A stretch of DNA of 64,000 nucleotides, from assembly GCA_023376005.1 (NCBI GenBank), contig CM042157.1:61489743-61553742 (forward strand). The letters are read 5' to 3'. How positions within the stretch are numbered: position 1 is the stretch's first letter; each line of letters begins with the position of its first letter. Both the position numbers and the translations under genes were made by a program. The notes under the pieces are model-generated. The model saw nothing but the letters and a program-made list of their open reading frames with translations. It searched no databases and was not told the origin of the DNA. Below are positions 53,397 through 63,309 of this stretch, piece after piece. Source of the DNA: Doryteuthis pealeii (lineage: Eukaryota; Mollusca; Cephalopoda; Myopsida; Loliginidae).

Positions 53397-53538
53397 TTAA
53401 TTGCTAATACAAAAATATGGGTCTAGATAATTCGAATTTTGAAACAAAATAATCAATCTGAAAAGGAAAACAACACAGATTTAATTGGTAATTATCAAGG
53501 AACATACATTAAAGAATTGAGAAATATGTAATTGCATA

Positions 53539-53961
53539 TCTATTAATAATGGAGATTGTCTGTATTTCTGTCTGTAACAAAAACTACGCCATAGTTCTAA
53601 GTCACAGCTTACGTCACAATATTCTTATGTTATATACACCCAGAAATTTGAGTAAGCAACTTTAAAAATTGTTTTTTTTTACTCTAGTCCCTTTTTTTTA
53701 TTTACAGTAACAAGAAGTTAACTAAAAAGTTTACAAATAAATACCTACGGTTTTGTGGAAAATTGATGTGGAAAATATTCAAAATAATTGTTTGATTATT
53801 ACATGCACGCAACATTTTATTTTTATAATTTAATAAATATGAGGATTTGTCTTACTTATGATACAAACCCTCTGACATTGAATTTTTAACTCCCACCCTC
53901 TCAGGCAATGTCTTTCAAAAATTATTTTTTACGACGCCCGGAGGGTGTTTTCTGTTGCTAG
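53539..53961 (+). mobile_element. Helitron-1, short form
   Basis: A|TCTATTAATAATGGAGATTG at the start; CGCCCGGAGGGTGTTTTCTG, TTG, CTAG|T at the end. 423 bp, with an internal deletion relative to the 633-bp form. Confidence 0.85.
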
Positions 53962-54057
53962 TAAAAAAAATGGAAATAGTTTTAAATATGGATAGGGAGT
54001 TACTTTTCAATTACCCTGTATAGAAAAAGAAGGGAACAGTCACCTGGCGTTAGACTA

Positions 54058-54370
54058 ATGTGATGGACTGCGACATTTGTCACGTTATAACGTGCACTTT
54101 CGGACTAATACCCTTGGGGAAGTATGAGCACCATCATCTCCCTAAGGGAGTCCTCGTGACGTAGTGGTTAACGTGTTGGACAGTGACATCGTTGTATGCG
54201 AGTTCGTGCACCAGTCGCGCTATAACGTTCACTTTCGAGCTAATACCCTCGGAAAAGGTATAAACTCCATATCTCCCCAAGGACATCGTAGTTAGCGAGT
54301 TCGACCTTGCTTACTTTCGGACTAATACTCTTGGGAAAGGTATGAATCCCCTGCTATCGGTTAAATTGTG
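54058..54370 (+). mobile_element. SINE-C pieces in tandem
   Basis: Three successive fragments each carry TTTCGGACTAATACCCTTGG or a variant and GGTATGAAT; the middle one has a recognisable head (CTCGTGACGTAGTGGTTAAC). Spacing is about 110 bp. This is an internal amplification of the SINE-C middle. Confidence 0.7.
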
Positions 54371-54394
54371 CCACTACTGATCTTCAGGGATTCA

Positions 54395-54460
54395 TTTGGC
54401 CTTAAGTAACCCAAGTAGGTTGATATACCATTAAACAAAGAAACCAAACCAAATCACAGC
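54395..54460 (+). mobile_element. RETRO-B 3' tail
   Basis: GGCCTTAAGTAACCCAAGTA, GGTTGATATACCATTAAACA, then AACCAAACC. Confidence 0.7.
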
Positions 54461-54486
54461 ACGATCAGCTTTTAATATAAAGATAC

Positions 54487-54600
54487 TAGGATTATTATTA
54501 TGTTCACTCTTGTGAGTTTTTCACACCAGCGTAAGCTGATGGTCTTTCATTGGAGTGTGAGTGACAACAAGTCTCCACAGGTTTCCAGGACTCTTCTGAT

Positions 54601-54632
<32 letters not shown>

Positions 54633-54979
54633 TTCACTCCTTTTGAGTTTTTGCATCACCATTAGCTGATGGTATTTCACTGGAGGCTGAGTGACAACAA
54701 GTCTCCTCAGGTCCGGGCTCTTCTGAGTATTCTAGCCGATTGCAGCAGTGCAGTAGTTTGGATGGTCTCAATTCTTCCTCTAAATTCCAGATGCTCCAGT
54801 CTTTTTTCCAAGTTTATTGGGACCGTTCCAAGTACACCAACTACAATTAGTATCAATTTCAATCTCATATTCCACATCTTTTTCAATTTTCTGGCAAGAT
54901 CCAGGTATTTATCCATCTTTTCATTTTCCTTTAACTTCACCTTGTGATCTGCTGGAACCGCAAAGTTTACCAGTTGACA

Positions 54980-55000
<21 letters not shown>
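54487..55000 (-). pseudogene. Two LINE-II 3' ends, the second cut by (TC)n
   Basis: 54487-54600 is a short 3' end with its own (TTA)n tail. 54606-55000 is a second copy: tail (ATT)n, 3' UTR, stop, then (minus strand) ETIQTTALLQSARILRR, VVGVLGTVPINLEKRLEH, DLARKLKKMWNMRLKLI, CQLVNFAVPADHKVKLKENE. The coding remnant stops at the pyrimidine tract at 54987. The nuclease-like Asp is Asn here. Confidence 0.85.
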
Positions 55001-55048
<48 letters not shown>

Positions 55049-55115
55049 GCTCAAATAGGTCGGCAAGTGAGGGTCAACAGGAGAGATTGACCCTCACTTG
55101 CCGACCTATTTGGGC
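54981..55115. repeat. (TC)n tract and 30-bp-arm hairpin
   Basis: (TC)n at 54981-55045. The hairpin that follows has arms AAATAGGTCGGCAAGTGAGG plus GTCAA and the complement, with a CAGGAGAGA loop (55050-55113). Confidence 0.9.
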
Positions 55116-55179
55116 CAATACCCACTCACTAATTTATTGGTTTGATTTTGACTTATGGTCAGCTAACCACTCCCCTTTT

Positions 55180-55476
55180 ATTACTCTCATTTACTACTTC
55201 CTTTTACTCAAATCTCTTTCCAAGAAATGGCTACTTCCCCTCCTCTATCTGGTGTCCTCCTCATTCATTTTTCTACCCACTCCTTTCCCTTCTATCTCCT
55301 TCCTTATCTCCCCAATCAGATCTTTCCCCCACCACAAAACTTACCCACCTACCTATTTCCCCCTTCTATAAAACACTTGTATGATCCGAATGATTCAATA
55401 AAGGCTGGGGAAGCGGAATTTAATATTCCAGCGAAATATATACTACACATTTTTGTCTGAGTGTTGTTCTTTCCTT

Positions 55477-55480
<4 letters not shown>
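55180..55480 (+). other. Pyrimidine-rich block with TATA and poly(A) signals
   Basis: C/T-rich DNA to 55370, then CTATAAAACACTTG at 55365 and TCAATAAAGGCTGGGGAAGC at 55396. TATA-like and AATAAA elements 30 bp apart resemble a compact LTR or a retroposon end. No termini confirmed. Confidence 0.3.
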
Positions 55481-55540
<60 letters not shown>

Positions 55541-55546
<6 letters not shown>

Positions 55547-55840
55547 AGGTGGAATGAAAACATCACACAATGCTGTTAAAGAGAAAACAATTCATAATAT
55601 AATCATAGCTGATATTGATCAATATTTCGATTTTACAAAAATCATCATCAGAGCTCATTTACTCCATGGTGTTTGTGATCGGAGATAAAAGTCAAATCTG
55701 ATCACAAACACCACGGAGTAAATGAGCTCTGATGATGATTTTTGTAAAATCGAAATATTGATCAATATCAGCTATGATTATATTATAAATTGTTTTCTCT
55801 TTAACAGCATTGTGTGATGTTTTCATTCCACCTTTTCATA
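55541..55840. repeat. Palindrome P2 (140-bp arms)
   Basis: Arms 55541-55680 and 55700-55840 are nearly identical inverted repeats (ATGAAAAGGTGGAATGAAAA, TTGATCAATATTTCGATTTT, AAATGAGCTCTGATGATGAT) with a 19-nt loop. (TA)n tracts flank both sides (55481-55541 and 55875-55918). The outer CTGTTGGATTCATTTCCTTT at 55848 matches the terminus at 57740. No coding content. Confidence 0.95.
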
Positions 55841-55870
55841 CTCATACTGTTGGATTCATTTCCTTTCTTT

Positions 55871-55918
<48 letters not shown>

Positions 55919-55921
<3 letters not shown>

Positions 55922-56087
55922 AGTTTTGAATGTGGTGATCGCAATATAATTTATTAACAAATATTTGCAAGATTAAATACATTGAATATGATTGACTCTG
56001 TAATCGTTTTTTGTTCTGTTTGGCTTGTTTGTTTGGATTTTTTGTTCAAAAGTAATCACAGATACTTCGGCAACATTAAGCGATAAA

Positions 56088-56127
<40 letters not shown>

Positions 56128-56324
56128 CAACAAGTAGAATAAAAATGAAACAATTGCTTTTTATTATCCCAAACTAGCAGTACTTACCCATATTATATAC
56201 GGGTTTTAAGATGGTCACTGATATTCATAAAATATGAAGGATATGAATGTCTTGGGTTGATTCGTAAATTTTGGTTTAATTAGTAACTTCACTGGCTACC
56301 CCTAGGGAAAGAGAAATTATATAT

Positions 56325-56367
<43 letters not shown>

Positions 56368-56394
56368 AATGTCATATATATGTTAAGCTATGAA
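55919..56394. other. (GAAA)n and (TA)n, otherwise unrecognised
   Basis: (GAAA)n at 56088-56130 and (TA)n near 56319-56375. Nothing else supported. Confidence 0.6.
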
Positions 56395-56660
56395 TGTATC
56401 TACCCAACTCTCCCACCACAAACAGAATGCGACACAAAGTCAATTTTAAAGCGGTGTAAATTTGGTTTTAAATCAGTGTTTTTCATTCTCCTAGACTGGT
56501 TGCCTAATCAACATTAAATAACCCTGTCTGTCCTACTATTTAACCCAAAGCTAAGCAGAGGGAGAACAGATGGATGCAGCATTGTCCGGGATTTGAACTC
56601 GGGATCGCTGATTCGATTTCCTACGATGATAGCTGTTACCTTAAGTACACCTCCTTTAAT
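56395..56660 (-). mobile_element. SINE-C, full length, diverged
   Basis: Head GAGGTGTACTTAAGGTAACA, B box CGAGTTCAAATCCCGG, body and end matching the 38396 copy (GTCGCATTCTG). Missing the GCGCTAATACC segment by internal deletion. Confidence 0.75.
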
Positions 56661-56805
56661 TTTTTTTTTCATCTAGGTATGTCAAACATTTATTATTTTT
56701 AAAAGATAATTAAAACTTGATTGAAAAAGTAATTTTAATTTTTAATTCTTCGTTAATTTTTTTCTTGTTAGAAAGTAATGAAAGAAAAGATTCTTAGGTC
56801 GACAA

Positions 56806-57039
56806 TAAGTAAAGTAAAGTCGTCGGGGCAGCCTAATGTCGGTATCAGCCAGACAGCGAGGGAATCTATCCCCCTTTCACTAGCGCTAGACCAAGGAGAT
56901 TATTTTAGCATCTGAGGTGGAGCGCCACACCTACTATCAGCTCCTCACTTTACTGCACAGATCCCTGTGCTACTCATACGCTGAGTTGGTGAGAGCCGGT
57001 ATCGAGCCAAGAACCTTGTGGTTTCTAGCCGAACGCTAT
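56806..57039 (-). mobile_element. SINE-A, head truncated
   Basis: 3' end at 56806, body complete, head stops inside the anticodon arm at AGCGTTCGGCTAGAAACC. 5' truncation as in incomplete reverse transcription. Confidence 0.88.
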
Positions 57040-57267
57040 AAATGGGAATGACATTTGGTTTCAAAAGGGTTAAACAAACATTTTATGTAAACGATACCCA
57101 ATTCTTTCAAATAATTAAAAATTAATTAAAAAGTAATTAAAGTTTAATTTTAAAAAATAATTATAAAAAAATCAGAAATAGTAATTGAAATTTGAAATTT
57201 GAAACATGTTATTTGATGTTTTCGAGATCCCACGCCAAACCACTTAATTTCATAATTTTGTTTTTAC

Positions 57268-57500
57268 CCGTAACCAGGATTTGAACTCGGTTCACCGATT
57301 TCCTTTCCTATACCGATAACCGTAACGCTAAGGGCACCGTCATTTTTGTATGTGCACGTTGGTATTTACCCAACCCGTTCGTCTCAGGTAGGATGTGACA
57401 CGAGATCGCCTGTGTGAGGCATCTAGCGAGGATCAAATTCGCTATTCAGTACCAATGGATCTGCGAGACTACCTTGCTAACCATTACACCACGATGGGTC
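57268..57500 (-). mobile_element. SINE-C heads, two diverged copies
   Basis: 57268-57345 carries CCGAGTTCAAATCCTGG and CTTAGCGTTACGGTTAT. 57360-57500 carries GTGGTGTAATGGTTAGCA, AGGTAGTCTCGCAGATCCAT and GAATTTGATCCTCGC. The second head shares its anticodon-arm region with Helitron-2. Confidence 0.65.
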
Positions 57501-57698
57501 ATCCTTGTCTATGTGCATGTATGCGAGTATGGGTAGGTATTTAACCAACTCGTTCGCCACGGGTAGGATGTGATACAAGGTCGCATGGACACATAAAAAG
57601 GACTCTAACAATCCAAAAAAGGACTCTAATAATCTACAAAGGACTCTTCCTTTCGCATTAGAACATACACTCTTACAACTCCTTATAGTCGCCTTACT

Positions 57699-57699
<1 letters not shown>

Positions 57700-57740
<41 letters not shown>

Positions 57741-57900
57741 TTAAGAGTAAGGAAATGAATCCGACGGTATATGTATAGATAAAAAGGATATGAAAACACA
57801 CAATGCTGTTAAAATGAAAAATTTTATATCATATTCATAGCTAACATTGAACAATATTTCGATTTATAAAAATCATCATCTGAGCTTGTTTTTAATCCGG
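57700..57900. mobile_element. Half foldback related to P2
   Basis: GTTAAGAGTAAGGAAATGAA, TCCGACGGTATATG, ACACACAATGCTGTTAAAAT and CAATATTTCGATTTATAAAA match one arm of the 55541-55840 palindrome plus its outer terminus. (TA)n flanks it at 57704-57738. The complementary arm is missing. Confidence 0.75.
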
Positions 57901-58009
57901 ACTCATCGAGAGAGAAGCAGAAAATAATTTAAATTCAAAACGGAAGCATTGATGTTCCAAAAGGCGTGCAAGTCATGCGATCGTTTCGTTATTAGCACAT
58001 CCGCTACGC

Positions 58010-58134
58010 GTTTCTAAGCCAACGACACAATTGTATATCTTTAGTGTAACAGCTTTTGTCATTAATTATTTTAATTGTTTTTTTTTTGTAACTGTTACAC
58101 TAAAGATATACAATTATGACGTTGGCTTAGAAAC
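58010..58134. repeat. Palindrome P10 (43-bp arms)
   Basis: GTTTCTAAGCCAACG ... AATTGTATATCTTTAGTGTA ACAG at 58010-58053 pairs with 58091-58134. Loop about 38 bp, T-rich. Confidence 0.9.
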
Positions 58135-58291
58135 TTGTGTGTTTGCTTATTACAATTTCTTACGACGATGGTGCAGTGGACAAAAGGCCCGAGTCGTTTA
58201 ATGGTGTCATCCAGTGACCACCTATATGGTCAATGGACAATATTTTCCCAACCCTATTGCCGTTATAACAACCCACTGCCCTTTCTATCTA

Positions 58292-58697
58292 TCTATATAT
58301 AAAGGACAGTTGGTTTGTAAGTATGTCCGGAGGAAACTATGAAAATAAAACAATTAATGACAAAGTAAATATGTATACACATTTACTATCATCATATCTT
58401 GGTTTTTGAGCAAAAATAATGAAGATATGATTTATATTCGTGAAGATAAAAAAAAAAAAAAAATTTAAATAACAGCATTGAATTTTTTTGGGGGGGGGGA
58501 GCATTTAATATTGTAAATAGTAGACATCAATTTTTCTTTTCAGAGTGACTGGATCAGCACAAGGTCTTTTTTTACGCGGGATTTTAATGGGATATCCTGT
58601 TGGAAACCAACTCAAATTCAGTAATAATGGATCTCTGAGACTAAATTTTTAAAAAATCCCTCCTCTACCCAGGTAATGCTGGGTAGCCGCTTTCTAG
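58292..58697 (+). mobile_element. Helitron-2, complete
   Basis: A|TCTATATATAAAGGACAG at the start; ACCCAGGTAATGCTGGGTAG, CCGCTTT, CTAG|T at the end. The hairpin stem ACCCAG/CTGGGT is perfect. 406 bp; the reference copy for the family. No coding sequence. Confidence 0.9.
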
Positions 58698-58709
58698 TCA
58701 CATATATAT

Positions 58710-58905
58710 ATACGCTAGAAAGCGATGGCTGTGGGTCTTAGTGTACGTGGCATAACGACAAACTATATCTAGTTGTGCAGTTCCAATTCTGGAGCTCTGG
58801 GAAGCGTGGAGTTCTCTTTATCGCCGGTTCACTCTGAACTGAAGTGGTAGTACCTGCTAGGTCCCAATCTGTAAGTTAAATAGAAATACAATGAGTTTAA
58901 AAAAT
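58710..58905 (+). mobile_element. RETRO-B, 5' truncated
   Basis: CGCTAGAAAGCGATGGCTGT, CAGTTCCAATTCTGGAGC, GGTAGTACCTGCTAGGTCCC; the terminal stem is missing. Confidence 0.75.
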
Positions 58906-58930
58906 GTGTTAAAAAATGAAAAAATTCAAG

Positions 58931-59188
58931 GGCTGGTTTAGCTTAGTCGGTAGCTAAGTGTTCGGCTAGGAACTACCAGGTTCCTGATTCGATACAGGTC
59001 CTCGTCAACTCAGCATATGAGTAGCACAGGGATCTGTGCGGTAAAGTAAGGAGCTGATGGTAGGTGTGGCGCTCCACCTCAGACGCAAAAACAATCTCCT
59101 TGGTCTAGCGCTAGTGAAAATAGGATAGACTCCTTCGCTGTCTGGCTGATACCGACTTTAGGCCACCCCGACGACTTTACTTTACTTA
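58931..59188 (+). mobile_element. SINE-A, full length
   Basis: GGCTGGTTTAGCTTAGTCGG head with a 2-nt expansion in the A box (GTAGCTAAGTG), B box TGATTCGATACAGG, body, and 3' end GACGACTTTACTTTACTTAC. RETRO-B fragments lie on both sides. Confidence 0.9.
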
Positions 59189-59214
59189 CTTTATACCCAT
59201 CTTTAATGAATGTG

Positions 59215-59290
59215 AAATGTATTCGGCATAAAATAACCCAACAAGGATTGACATGCCATAAAATCCAATTAATCAATTCAAATCAAATCG
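59215..59290 (+). mobile_element. RETRO-B 3' tail
   Basis: GGCATAAAATAACCCAACAA, GGATTGACATGCCATAAAAT, CCAATTAATCAATTC. Confidence 0.75.
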
Positions 59291-59794
59291 AATCTGTTTT
59301 TTTTCAAAGGACACCAACCCTTTTATTTTTTTTTTATCTCTACAGGACCATCATTGGATCCGTGGGTAGTAACGCTTTGATCTGCGCCTCATTATCTTCT
59401 GCACAGGATTATGCACGCTGGAGTTTTTCAACGTGGATAAAAAAAAACAAGCTTAGTAATAGGCATTTCATTTCGTTTGTCTTCTTTTGCCTTCTTAAAA
59501 GATGCCCCCCTCCCCCGAGGGACACAAATGACAGGATTTTGAATCAGTCAAATTGTTTGATGTGAGAGACCGCCGGAAATTCGGGAGATAATCCGGTGTA
59601 TCACAGTAGGTATATTTAATCTGGGATTATCTAAAATGCCCTTTAGCACGCCAGTGAGGACATAGGTTCACAATATGAGGCTGGGGCACACAATAAGAAT
59701 CGAAGACGGTACCCTGACAGCAGTCTAAAATCTTTACGGATCTATCACTGTCTGTATGTTTGTCTGTCTACCTATCTCTTCTCTCACATCCCCC

Positions 59795-59834
<40 letters not shown>

Positions 59835-59932
59835 AAACACACTTCATGTCCAAGCTACCTTAATTTAGATATAAAGGCTCTATCAATGATATTAAGCACT
59901 GTTTACTTATAAATATAACACTCATATCATCT

Positions 59933-59939
<7 letters not shown>
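59291..59939. other. Unrecognised; (CT)n at 59799-59830
   Basis: A plus-strand frame of 119 codons (59206-59565) starts inside RETRO-B tail sequence and matches nothing known to me. Otherwise low-complexity CT runs. Confidence 0.4.
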
Positions 59940-60005
<66 letters not shown>

Positions 60006-60418
60006 ATAAATCTAATGAGTCAGACGAACCTACTATTAGTTTTGCTTAATGCTCTTCCGGGCTAAGAATCAGATCTTAGCCCTGAAGAGCATTAAGCGAA
60101 ACTAATAGTAGGTTCGTCTGACTCATTAGATTTATCTTTATTATTTGCTCTACTTAGGTATTGAGCACTTTTTACTTATTAGCTTATTCTCCTAGCGGTT
60201 GTATGAATATATATATATCTTATATACATATATATACATATAAATTGTTTTTTCTTTTGGCCAAATACTGTACCAATAGATTATTTTTTGTTTACGACTA
60301 TCTTGGTCTTTTCTTTTTTCCAAAATTTTTTTCTCCCCGGTTGATGTTTGGTAGTATATTTTTACAATCAAACTATTTGCTGGTTTTTTTCTCACCGTGA
60401 GGATTTACCAACACGCTT

Positions 60419-60421
<3 letters not shown>
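59940..60421. repeat. Palindrome module, copy 1
   Basis: (CT)n(TA)n, then a 67-bp-arm palindrome (60001-60067 / 60074-60140; CTAATGAGTCAGACGAACCT), then a conserved flank TTTGCTCTACTTAGGTATTG, AGCACTTTTTA ... TTCTTTTGGCCAAATACTGT ... ACCAACACGCTTGG, ending at a second (TA)n. The module recurs at 60741-61165. Confidence 0.92.
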
Positions 60422-60479
<58 letters not shown>

Positions 60480-60715
60480 AAAGACAGAAAAAACTTAACA
60501 AACCGCCATTCCGTAATAAATTTATTTCGACTAAAAACTCAAAAGGCTTAAAAAAAAATTTTTAATTTTCAAAAATCCTTAAGAGACTAGCCTCTTCGGA
60601 CGAAGAATACAAAATGAAGGGATTCACCTAAAGACAGTTTCACCAGGTCAGACAGCAAGTATAAGGATAAAATTCTAATTTTAACAAAGAGAAACAAACT
60701 ATAATTTTAACAAAG

Positions 60716-60740
<25 letters not shown>
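60422..60740. repeat. (TA)n and spacer between modules
   Basis: (TA)n at 60419-60473 and 60717-60741; the spacer includes AGACTAGCCTCTTCGGACGA. No frame or element recognised. Confidence 0.6.
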
Positions 60741-60746
<6 letters not shown>

Positions 60747-61165
60747 ATAATCTAATGAGTCAGACGAACCTACTATTAGTTTCGCATAAAGCTCTTCAGG
60801 GCTAAAATCCGATTTTAGCCCTGAAGAGCTTTATGCGAAACTAATAGTAGGTTCGTCTGACTCATTAGATTATCTTTATTACTTGGCTCTACTTAGGTAT
60901 CGAGCACTTTTTACATATTAGCTTCTCCTAGCGGTTATATGAATATATATATATCTTATATACATATATATACATATAAATTGTTTTTTCTTTTGGCCAA
61001 ATACTGTACCAATAGATTATTTTTTGTTGGTACGAATATCTTGGTCCTTTCTTTTTTTCAAAAAATTTTTTTTTTCTTCCTGGTTGATGTTCGGTAGTAT
61101 ATTTTTAGAATCAAACTTTCGGCTGGGTTTTTTCTTTCCGCTAGGATCTACCAACACGCTTGGTA
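60741..61165. repeat. Palindrome module, copy 2
   Basis: Direct repeat of 60001-60421 at a 740-bp offset. Palindrome arms 60742-60808 and 60812-60879 with a 3-nt loop. The arms of copies 1 and 2 differ at matched positions on both sides (CTTAATGC vs CATAAAGC), so each palindrome has stayed self-complementary while diverging. Confidence 0.92.
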
Positions 61166-61178
61166 TATTAAATTATAT

Positions 61179-61232
<54 letters not shown>

Positions 61233-61440
61233 ACTCGATGTGTATTCGTTATATATGTATATATATAAATATATGTATATATATATACAATCAATAATTA
61301 TGATATTATGGATGTTATAAACTCATAACTATAAATTTGATGCTTACGCAATCTTCAGATGAGTCAAGATTGCGTAAACATGAAACTTATAGTTATGAGT
61401 TTATAACATCCATAATATCATAATTATTGATTGTAAATCT
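61166..61440. repeat. (TA)n and palindrome P5
   Basis: Arms 61287-61355 and 61366-61435 (CAATCAATAATTATGATATT, ATAACTATAA) with a 10-nt loop. The arm sequence is unrelated to the two modules before it, yet it is followed by TCTGCTCTGCTTCATTAGCA, TTGAGCACCTTTTTA, the same flank. Confidence 0.88.
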
Positions 61441-61500
61441 GCTCTGCTTCATTAGCATTGAGCACCTTTTTATGCCAATACTTTTCATTTATTCTCTATT

Positions 61501-61548
<48 letters not shown>

Positions 61549-61736
61549 TTTGTGCGCTTTTGTCTCTCTTATAAGTGGCCTATAAGTTTGCAACTTTATG
61601 TGTGTCCCTTTCCGTGTGTATATCTTCGAATGTTTTTCTTTTCTTCTCCCCCTGGTGTTACCATCTTTTTTACTCATCTTCGCTTCTCATCAGGAATTCT
61701 CGCGATATTATTTCGCTGCGCGGAAATACGCTTGAC
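61441..61736. other. (TA)n at 61506-61549, otherwise unrecognised
   Basis: T-rich sequence; no supported gene. Confidence 0.5.
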
Positions 61737-61824
61737 AGCAACAATACTACAACAACAACAGCAACAAACAACAACAACAATACAAACAACAGCAATAACA
61801 ACAGCAGCAGCAGCAGCAGCAGCA
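61737..61824. repeat. (AAC)n(AGC)n microsatellite
   Basis: CAACAACAACAGCAAC repeats changing to (AGC)7. Would encode Asn/Ser or Leu runs, but the surrounding frame is not gene-like. Confidence 0.9.
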
Positions 61825-61912
61825 AAATGAAATATTCCCGCTCAGAGGCTGATGTAATTAGAGAGGAGCCTTTCTCATTACCCATGCAACATGTTTATAC
61901 ACGTGGTGTCGA

Positions 61913-61970
61913 TTTGAGGCGTGGTCAATTGCACACTGCCCCACTTTGTGTTTATTTATTTATTTATTCA
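61913..61970 (+). repeat. Direct repeat DR, copy 1
   Basis: TTGAGGCGTGGTCAATTGCA, CACTGCCCCACTTTGTGTTT, then (TTTA)n. The same 50 bp reappears at 63950-64000, and the interval between holds the LINE-III fragment and solo LTR. (GAAA)n follows at 61985-62010. Confidence 0.8.
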
Positions 61971-62309
61971 TTCCTTTATTTATTACGAAAGAAAGAAAGA
62001 AAGAAAGAAAGGGCCCCGTATCCTTTGAGAATTGTCTGTGCTGTTAACGCGTCCAAAACTGAAGCCGGTGGAGCGATCTGGATTTTACGCTTAAAATCAA
62101 GCTGACGAAAGCGTTCCCCTGGCCAAATTCCTATCGCCAGTTTCGTTTTGTTTTGGACTGTTGTCCTCATACTTATTGTGGTATGTATAAACACAACCTT
62201 TTGGCTGCTGTATCCTCCGCCCTTCCTCGGATGTTCCCTGTGAATCTGTAAGCCAGAAGATACAGTGGCCAAAACATTGTTCATACATACCACAACAAAG
62301 ATGGGGTAT
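61971..62309. other. Unrecognised, with a short inverted repeat
   Basis: GTGGTATGTATAAAC at 62179 and GTTCATACATACCAC at 62279 form an inverted pair 85 bp apart; TTGGCTG ... CAGTGGCCAAAACATTG recalls foldback family Q. Not assignable with confidence. Confidence 0.45.
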
Positions 62310-63170
62310 TGGCATTCCAGTCTCGGAAGACTATAATAAAGTGTTTGTGCCCCTGAAGTTATAGTGCCTCCTGTGCCTGTGAAGTCCGATGTTTGAAAAA
62401 CATTCTCGATCACAGATGTCGCATTTGAAGGCTGTACCTGTGTTACATAATCTATGCATAGATTATTGTCAACCCCCTGTATTTCTGAAGGGATGGCCAC
62501 TTTTCATATCACGGGCGGGACTTTCCATGGAATATTACAGAAAGCCCGCCAAATACGTGAAGTCACGTGGGACCTGGTTGGCTCTCAGTTCCAGCTTGGT
62601 CGTCAGGCAGAGAAGATATGTCTGCTTTAGCTGGGGCTCACTGCACACGCGCGTTGTGTTTAGTTAGAGAAATATGTTTAGTTAAGTAAATAAAAGTTTA
62701 CATAAATAATATGGTTTTGTGGTTGATGAATGTCTTGACAACAAGACTGACCTAGAGGAAGAAATGAATCAGGGATGACCAACCAGCAAGAACAGAGAAA
62801 GACAAAGTCCAGACGCTAGAAGAAGAACGTAAGATACCAAAGATGAGCAGAAGAATAATAGAAGTAAAGAAAGGGCATACAACACCTGAAGATGTTGATG
62901 TTCCGGTGCTTTGTTGTCGCTGATTTCATCTAGACCTCTTAGCTTCATGGTGTTGCGCCAGGGTGACGTCTGACATAAACAATCCTCTACAGAGATTCTG
63001 CCGCCATTGAGGGCGGTCCTGAGCCAAATTTTCCCAGCTGGAAGGGGCAATGCCAAAGCACTTGAGATCATTCTTGCAGACATCCTTGAATCGCAGCTGG
63101 GGGGGGGGATTAATCTGTCTTTTGCCAGACGAAAGCTCTGCATAAAGAATGTCTTTCGGGATTCAATAAA
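62310..63170 (-). pseudogene. LINE-III C-terminus split by a solo LTR
   Basis: 62885-63170 (minus) encodes ILYAELSSGKRQ-like and basic segments, and 62310-62440 encodes the finger CDICDRECFSNIGLHRH-like end and 3' UTR. The two parts are contiguous in the 28768 copy and interrupted here by 444 bp. A G10 run at 63100 and frameshifts break the frame. Confidence 0.8.
62441..62884 (+). mobile_element. Solo LTR with 4-bp target duplication
   Basis: Begins TGTTACATAA and ends GCATACAACA (TGTT...AACA ends). It is flanked by CCTG at 62437-62440 and 62885-62888 inside LINE-III. A poly(A) signal AATAAAAG at 62688 and GC-rich 5' half (ACGTGAAGTCACGTGGGACC) fit an LTR. No internal region remains, consistent with LTR-LTR recombination. 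Confidence 0.75.
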
Positions 63171-63309
63171 GATGAGGACAACAGTCAAAAACATCAAAAT
63201 TATTCACATCTAGAATACAAAGAATAACAAAATAAAAATACTGTTTTTTAAGCATGATTGGGCGGTGAATGTAAGTTATAAAATAAACTATTTTAAGAAA
63301 TTGTATATA

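Larger units (their letters stand above)
52575..54018. mobile_element. Mariner-like TIR element carrying two nested insertions
   Basis: The termini CAGGGTGATTTTAAAGTAAC and GTTACTTTTCAATTACCCTG (inverted), each followed inward by TCCCTAT, are flanked by TA (52573-52574, 54019-54020). The CAGGGTG end and TA target are typical of Tc1/mariner. The interior has two diverged 200-bp units (TTTTAGAGTTAAACGTCCAG, TTTATAGGGCTTCGAATTTT) but no transposase. RETRO-B (53057-53396) and Helitron-1 (53539-53961) are inserted within it. Confidence 0.88.

Noticed and set aside
54817..55371. A 184-residue Ser/Leu protein
   Set aside because: Runs through a LINE-II antisense region, (TC)n and a pyrimidine-rich block; no conserved features.
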